From Todiramphus chloris collaris (Eukaryota > Chordata > Aves > Coraciiformes > Alcedinidae), in assembly GCA_025345505.1 (NCBI GenBank), contig JANVCC010010406.1, positions 18,923,506-18,987,505 on the forward strand: DNA of 64,000 bases, written 5' to 3'. The notes below the pieces were generated by a model. The model ran no database searches, was not told the origin of the DNA, and was given only the letters and a program-made list of their open reading frames with translations. The position numbers and the translations under genes are program-made. This document shows, one piece after another, positions 59,257 through 64,000 of the stretch (position 1 is the first letter of the stretch; the number at the start of each line of letters is the position of its first letter).

Positions 59257-62200
59257 GCATAACTATTCCCAAATACTCTCATCTAGGCCTTGCAGACTGT
59301 ATCTGTGAAGTAAAAGCTTAAGGACAAAAATTTTTTAAAATTAGGATAAATTGACCTGTTTCATCATAAGGAAAGGAAAAAAAGAGAAAGAGAGGCAGAG
59401 TCCATCTGAGAATGGTGCAAAGAAAATTATACTCTTCATAGTGACACACAGAGCAGAAATGCTTATGCTCTTGTGATGTTGACTGCTAGAAGCACATCTG
59501 CATTTTGTCATTGGCTCTGTATCTATGCAATATCAGTATCTTCATGTATCAGTCCTAATTAAGAACAGAATCCACTCACTTTCCTATTCTTTCATTGGGA
59601 ACAGTTGTGCTGCTGAAACCATTGTGCAGCTGGGAGCTCTGATGAAATACTACTCCTGCCCATGTCTACCAGCGCTCCCTCTGGTCTGTGAAACAGGATC
59701 TGTCATTCGTGTAAAATTTCTCACCTATAAGTACAAGAATCCCCATGGTTACATTTATTATACCTGGTTCATCTAGTCAGTGGCCTAATATATTCACAGA
59801 CTGTCTTGGCTTATGGTTTTTAATGCTTTATCTTATGGCTCCTAATAAAATCTGTCACACCCTTGATAACCTGTGCACTTCTGTGAATGAGTGCCTGTAA
59901 AAATACAAAGGTTTGTTTTGTGGTTGTAGTGAAATAATTTGTAGAAGGCAAAGTCCATGCTGAAGCCACTGTGTCTTTTCCTTGCACCCTGCCTGAAACA
60001 TTCATATCTTTTCTGGAGCTTATTTTGCTTAAGCCCTTTGAAAATAAATCATTCCCAAAAGCACTCAAGATTTCCCTAAAGACTTTGTAAGGCTTCCTGC
60101 TTCATAGGTTTCCATTCCTTTGCTGTAAGGCTAATGCATTTTAGGGATGTTTGTTCTGATGCAAAGCTAACTTAGGAGTAAAAATAAACTACCAGCATTT
60201 ACAATGCTGTTGGAAGGCAAAGAATGCCAAGTGCTAAACTTAAATTACCAGAGTTGGTAGTCGTTCCTTAATAACCTTTTCTTTAGACAATTTTTGCTGT
60301 CTCAGAGGAAAAAACATTTAGTAGGAGTGTAATGATGAACATTCAATCACTTAAAAACCCAGCAAAATCCCCAAACCTGCAATAGCCTTACATGAAGAAA
60401 AAAATAATAATTTTATGGGAGAAGATGATGGTACTCCACTTCAAGTTTGATGCATGAAACCAGAGGCAAATCATTGCCATTATTACTCAAGTGAGCTGTA
60501 TGTTTATTACTCAGTAAGTCTGTCTGCCCTTCTGTGAACACTAGGAGATACACTTAGCTTGTTTCAGATATGCTTATCTCTACAAAGATTTTACTAGTGT
60601 TATCATAAATCAATATTTACACAGAAAATCACAGTGCCCAGAAAAAAAAAAAAAAAACATAAAAAATTTGCATATTTAGCCTGCAAGATTAGCAACTTGC
60701 TGATTAAAGAATAGGTCATTATCTTAGCACCTATTCACTTATTTAAAAAATTAGTTCTTTAATTTTTTCTCAGCACACAGGGAATTCATTTTGTTGAAGT
60801 GCTAGTACTTCACACTGCACACAGAACTGCAAACAGAATTTTACTTTAGATCTGTATTGCAACACAATTTCATTTTTAAAAAATAATTCAATTTAACAAT
60901 TCAGAAGTTCTCATGTATGTTTTATAAAAATGTATGAGAGACCTAAAAACCATGGAGAGTCATAACTTCAAATTGGCTCATTTGTTTCCATTTTATTACA
61001 GCACTACACGGTGGGTATCAGATTCTGCAAAGAAACTAGCATATTAAATCTTTATTCTAATCTGTTTTAGCAGAACTATATTATAGTTTAATACTATTTT
61101 GTCTGACTGATAAAATACCATTCAAATAAGACCAAAGAGAGCACTGAACCCTAACAGAGACCTATCCTGAAACAAAGTCACCACAAGTATTACTTCAAGC
61201 TATCTTAAAAAATAGTACTTCGTATTTCTTGACAGGTAGGCTAGTATATTCTATTAATTTCTTGTTCTTTAGGTGAACTCCTACATCTTGCTTTGACTGA
61301 AGACCACCACACAGATATAAAATGCATTTTGTATATTGATGTTCTTTATTTTTGACAGACTAGGTTTTATTTGGGGCTCTGTGATGAGGATATTAACAGC
61401 TTCAGAAGTGTGTGAGCAGTAACTTAAATGGTTGGGGCGTACTACTACAAGGGATGTAAATAATTTTAGTAAATGATAGCCTTATACTATAGCCTAGATA
61501 TAGAAAAACATAATTCCAGTTCTCTGATCTGCCATAGCACCATCCAGTCCTTCTAGCTGTGGGAAGACGGAGAGAATGAAGCTCCAAAACTGCTCAGGCC
61601 TTGTCTTTTCACTGAGATCAGAACTGAGACTTGCTTATACACCTCTACTCTCTCAGTAACTGACAAAATTTGATGAATTTATGTACTGAAGAACATCAGT
61701 TTCAACTGACTTAAAGAAAATGGGAACTATTGCATCATTTACATGGTTCTGTAAACCAAAATGATGAAGCAAAGAGCATGCAGGCATGTGCACTCCACTG
61801 ACAGTAGTCTCTTGTTACCCACCCTGCTCCTCCCAAATATTTCCCAAACAAACTTGATACCTTTTCTTAAGTTTTTCTGGCAATTGTGGAGACAGGAGGA
61901 GCTTTAAAGAAGAGGGAAATAAGGGCTCAAGCTAAGTTAACTTCTGCAGAATGCAGATCTCTTTCTGAACCATGTGAAAAAGCCACAGCATCTGCTGTGA
62001 ATCAGTTTTCCTTTCTTCAAGTTTTCCTTTCTTCAACAACAAAATAAATGTCTGATGCTGTGCAAGATTGTTTTTTCTGTCATCTTTTTCTGTGTGTTCC
62101 TTTATTGGTTTTATTTACTGATTGATGCACAAGGTCCACTCAGATTTTTTGGGTAACACTTTATAGTCTAAAAACTTCACTCATAAATCTTACTACATTT

Positions 62201-62307
62201 AAGTCTTGTTTGCTCTGTTGTCCAGTATTCCTAGTACAGTCTATAGAGCCACCTGCAGATCTTCCCTTTTTGCATGTAATCAGAAATCAATCAACAAGTA
62301 TCTCCTC
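59257..62307. other. Intronic stretch without recognised elements
   Basis: AT-rich intron DNA between two CR1 copies. Apart from an A run near 60642-60657 and the 16-bp duplication at 62.0 kb, I see nothing to annotate. Confidence 0.6.
62005..62036. repeat. Perfect 16-bp tandem duplication
   Basis: The unit GTTTTCCTTTCTTCAA occurs twice in direct succession with no mismatch. It is pyrimidine-rich on the plus strand. Confidence 0.9.
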
Positions 62308-62679
62308 ATCACAGAATGTTAAGGGTTGGAAGAGACTTAGAAAGATCATCTAGTCCAAATCCCCAGCCAGAGCAGGACCACCTTGAACAAGTCACATAGG
62401 AACACATCCAGGCAGGTTTTAAATGTCTCCAGAGAAGGAAACTCCACAACCCCTCTGGGAAGCCTGTTCCAGAGCTTCATGGTCCTCACAGGGAAAAGGT
62501 TTTACCTGATGTTTCTGTGGAACCTCTTGTGCTCTAGCTTATACCCGTTGCCCATTGTCCTATCGTTGGACATAACAGAGAAGAGCCTGGCTCCATCCTC
62601 CTGAGACTCGCCCTTTATGTATTTATAAACATTAATGAGGTCACCCCTCAGTCTCCTCCCAGCTAAAGAGTCCCAGACT
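62308..62679 (-). mobile_element. CR1 LINE, 3' fragment, reverse orientation
   Basis: The reverse complement of this stretch matches the last 370 bp or so of the 46-50 kb CR1: the ACAGAATGTTAAGGGTTGG end, CATCTAGTCCAAATCCC, CCAGAGCAGGACCACCT, then GTCTCCAGAGAAGGAAACTCC, CTCTTGTGCTCTAGCTTATA, CATTAATGAGGTCACCCC and CAGTCTCCTCCCAGCTAAAGAG. It belongs to the same subfamily as that copy and the 32.9 kb piece. It lies in the same sense as BNC2. A short open frame across it has no meaning. Confidence 0.92.
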
Positions 62680-62728
62680 CATGTGTTTTAAGTATATTCT
62701 GAGAGTTTCAAAAGCTTTGTTCAAGATA

Positions 62729-62733
<5 letters not shown>

Positions 62734-62760
<27 letters not shown>
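62734..62760 (+). repeat. A27 homopolymer
   Basis: A run of 27 A starts about 55 bp to the right of the 62.3 kb CR1 fragment. CR1 elements do not end in poly-A and this lies at the 5' side of that copy, so it is not its tail. No open frame or pseudogene precedes it that I can recognise. Confidence 0.9.
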
Positions 62761-64000
62761 CAACTCCTTCGCAAAAGTCAGTTATTGATCAAAAGCAGGA
62801 TTACAAAAGAAATATAAGGTTCTTATTTGCTTATTTAATGAAATACAACAATCTTAAGTGATGAGAGAGAAGAGAGTAGGCTTAAAAGGCATTTCTCACT
62901 CATCTCAGGTTTGAAATAACTGCATTGTCACTCAGCATCGTCTGAAGAGCTAATGTCACTGTGCAACTGTGTAGGTTCACTCCACTATAGATTCAGAATT
63001 TTCCAGCAGAAATACAGTAGAACTTTGTTCAAGTCAACTTATATGCAGATGAATCTGGACAGACACTAGGTAACTATTAACAACCAGCAACAACACTCGA
63101 GAATGTTGTCAATTTACTTAAATAACCCTAAATTATCAATCCATTGTACTACTGAGCATGGCGTCTTTCTTCCTTTGGATGGGTCTTTTTTTTTTTTAAT
63201 CTCTAAAATAGCTGCAAAATCATAAAATTTGTTAATTAAAAACTTTCCAACTTTTTTTTTCCAGAAAGACACAGACAACCGAAAAAAACCCACCCCACCA
63301 CAATATGCATCCTGTCCAGTTCAAGACCTGAGTGACCACAAAATTAGGTGGGGGAAACCTAGATGAAGCTATCATTTAGAATTTTCTCCCCATTTATCAG
63401 GAAAAAAAGAAAAACAACAACAAAAGCCAAACCAACCAACCAACCAAAAAAACCCCAAACAAAACAAAACAAACAAAATAAGACACGAAAAATGCATCAT
63501 AGAAAGCATTTAGAAATCCTAACTAGCCTCCATTTATGTTGCCTGGGGAAATCCAGGGCTCTGGAAGAAATTTATTAGGACTATAAAAGAAAACAACCTT
63601 GCTGTCATTAACCAAAAGACCTTCAGAGAAATCAGGCTATTGCTTTAACTGAAGGCACCTAAGTTAGGTGATCTCCTTTGTCTCTCAGTTTAGGCAGTCT
63701 AAGCTCCAAATGTAGGCTTCTGTTTTAGGTATCTAAACTAAGCAATGTGACTATCCCATGAACCGTGAACCTCCATCACTGCTATTGAAATTCAATGGAA
63801 TTTGATTGCTTAATTCCTTTAAAATCCTTCAAAGATCCAATTTTAAGTTCACTAATCAGCCAGACACCCATGATAATTCCCCAGGCTTTATTAGAAAGCT
63901 CTGAGATACATTCTGGCAATCCTTCCAGAAGGCAAACAATTTTTTGTAGCTCTTTCTAAATTAAAGCACAACTTGCTAATATGGAGAGCAGAAGGCCTTG
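62761..64000. other. Intronic stretch at the right edge
   Basis: Apart from the A/C-rich tracts at 63.28-63.48 kb there is no recognisable gene, RNA or transposon. No BNC2 exon is visible up to the window end. Confidence 0.6.
63401..63479. repeat. A/C-rich low-complexity tract with CCAA repeats
   Basis: AACAAC units, then four CCAA units, then AAAAC units. A second short A/C-rich stretch with CCCACCCCACC lies at about 63281-63302. Confidence 0.85.

Larger units (their letters stand above)
19805..64000 (-). other. BNC2: BNC2 intron upstream of the large exon (partial)
   Basis: Everything to the right of the exon is upstream in transcription. No further basonuclin exon is recognisable, so the 5' exons lie beyond 64000 and this intron exceeds 44 kb. 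BNC2 is known to be a very large gene with long introns, which fits. The intron holds five CR1 copies, a purine microsatellite with an assembly gap, two poly-C runs, several homopolymers and two candidate conserved noncoding blocks, all listed separately. The region between 19.8 and 32.9 kb has no element that I recognise apart from the C17 run, A/C-rich sequence and one candidate conserved block. Confidence 0.75.

Noticed and set aside
62734..62760. A27 run as the tail of a processed pseudogene
   Set aside because: No transcript-like sequence precedes it on either strand. What lies to the left is the 5' side of a minus-strand CR1 fragment.
1..64000. tRNA, rRNA, CRISPR array, phage or plasmid features
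   Set aside because: No clover-leaf with conserved arms, no regularly spaced direct repeats and no prokaryotic gene organisation were seen by eye. A tRNAscan or Rfam run would be decisive for degraded RNA genes.
1..64000. Endogenous retrovirus or LTR element
   Set aside because: No paired long terminal repeats, primer-binding site or gag/pol/env pattern was recognised. The only reverse transcriptase remnants are of the CR1 non-LTR type.

Overview
The window is vertebrate nuclear DNA, almost certainly from a bird. It is AT-rich and almost gene-free. It carries several CR1 LINE copies, some ending in the short ATTCTATG-type 3' repeats typical of avian CR1, and it contains a single large protein-coding exon. 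I found no bacterial, plasmid or viral gene organisation and no CRISPR array. The one real gene is basonuclin 2 (BNC2), on the minus strand. From general knowledge BNC2 lies on chromosome Z in chicken, so a Z-linked origin is likely, but the sequence itself does not show this.

Gene layout (transcription runs from high to low coordinates). Positions 19805-64000 are the intron before the large exon. Positions 17838-19804 are the large internal BNC2 exon of 1967 bp. It encodes about 655 residues: the first zinc-finger pair, the nuclear localisation signal, an acidic region, the third finger, and the cysteine half of the fourth finger. Positions 1-17837 are the start of the following intron. The exon that should complete finger 4 and the C-terminus was not found, so it lies beyond the left edge. 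If the donor is not used, the frame runs five codons into the intron and stops, leaving a protein without the histidines of finger 4. A canonical AATAAA lies about 200 nt downstream of that stop.

Mobile elements. Six CR1 LINE copies lie in the introns. The largest (about 46.3-50.7 kb) is near full length, with recognisable ORF1 (Cys-rich finger, coiled coil, GDS-type esterase) and ORF2 (endonuclease, reverse transcriptase). It is broken by stops and frameshifts, and predicted catalytic residues have changed in all three enzymatic domains. A second copy (about 57.4-59.3 kb) is 5'-truncated and fragmented. Shorter pieces lie at about 8.9-9.5, 32.9-33.0, 38.9-39.1 and 62.3-62.7 kb. All copies longer than 400 bp are antisense to BNC2.

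Other structure. There is a long purine-only tract with a GGAA microsatellite, interrupted by exactly 100 N (an assembly gap, 37025-37124). There are two long poly-C runs (C17 and C15, poly-G on the BNC2 sense strand) and several A/C- or T/G-rich low-complexity tracts. Four stretches look like possible conserved noncoding regulatory DNA by composition and homeodomain-type motifs, but this is inference only. I did not find a new biological system. The items most worth checking are the readthrough isoform of BNC2, the candidate intronic enhancers and the assembly gap.
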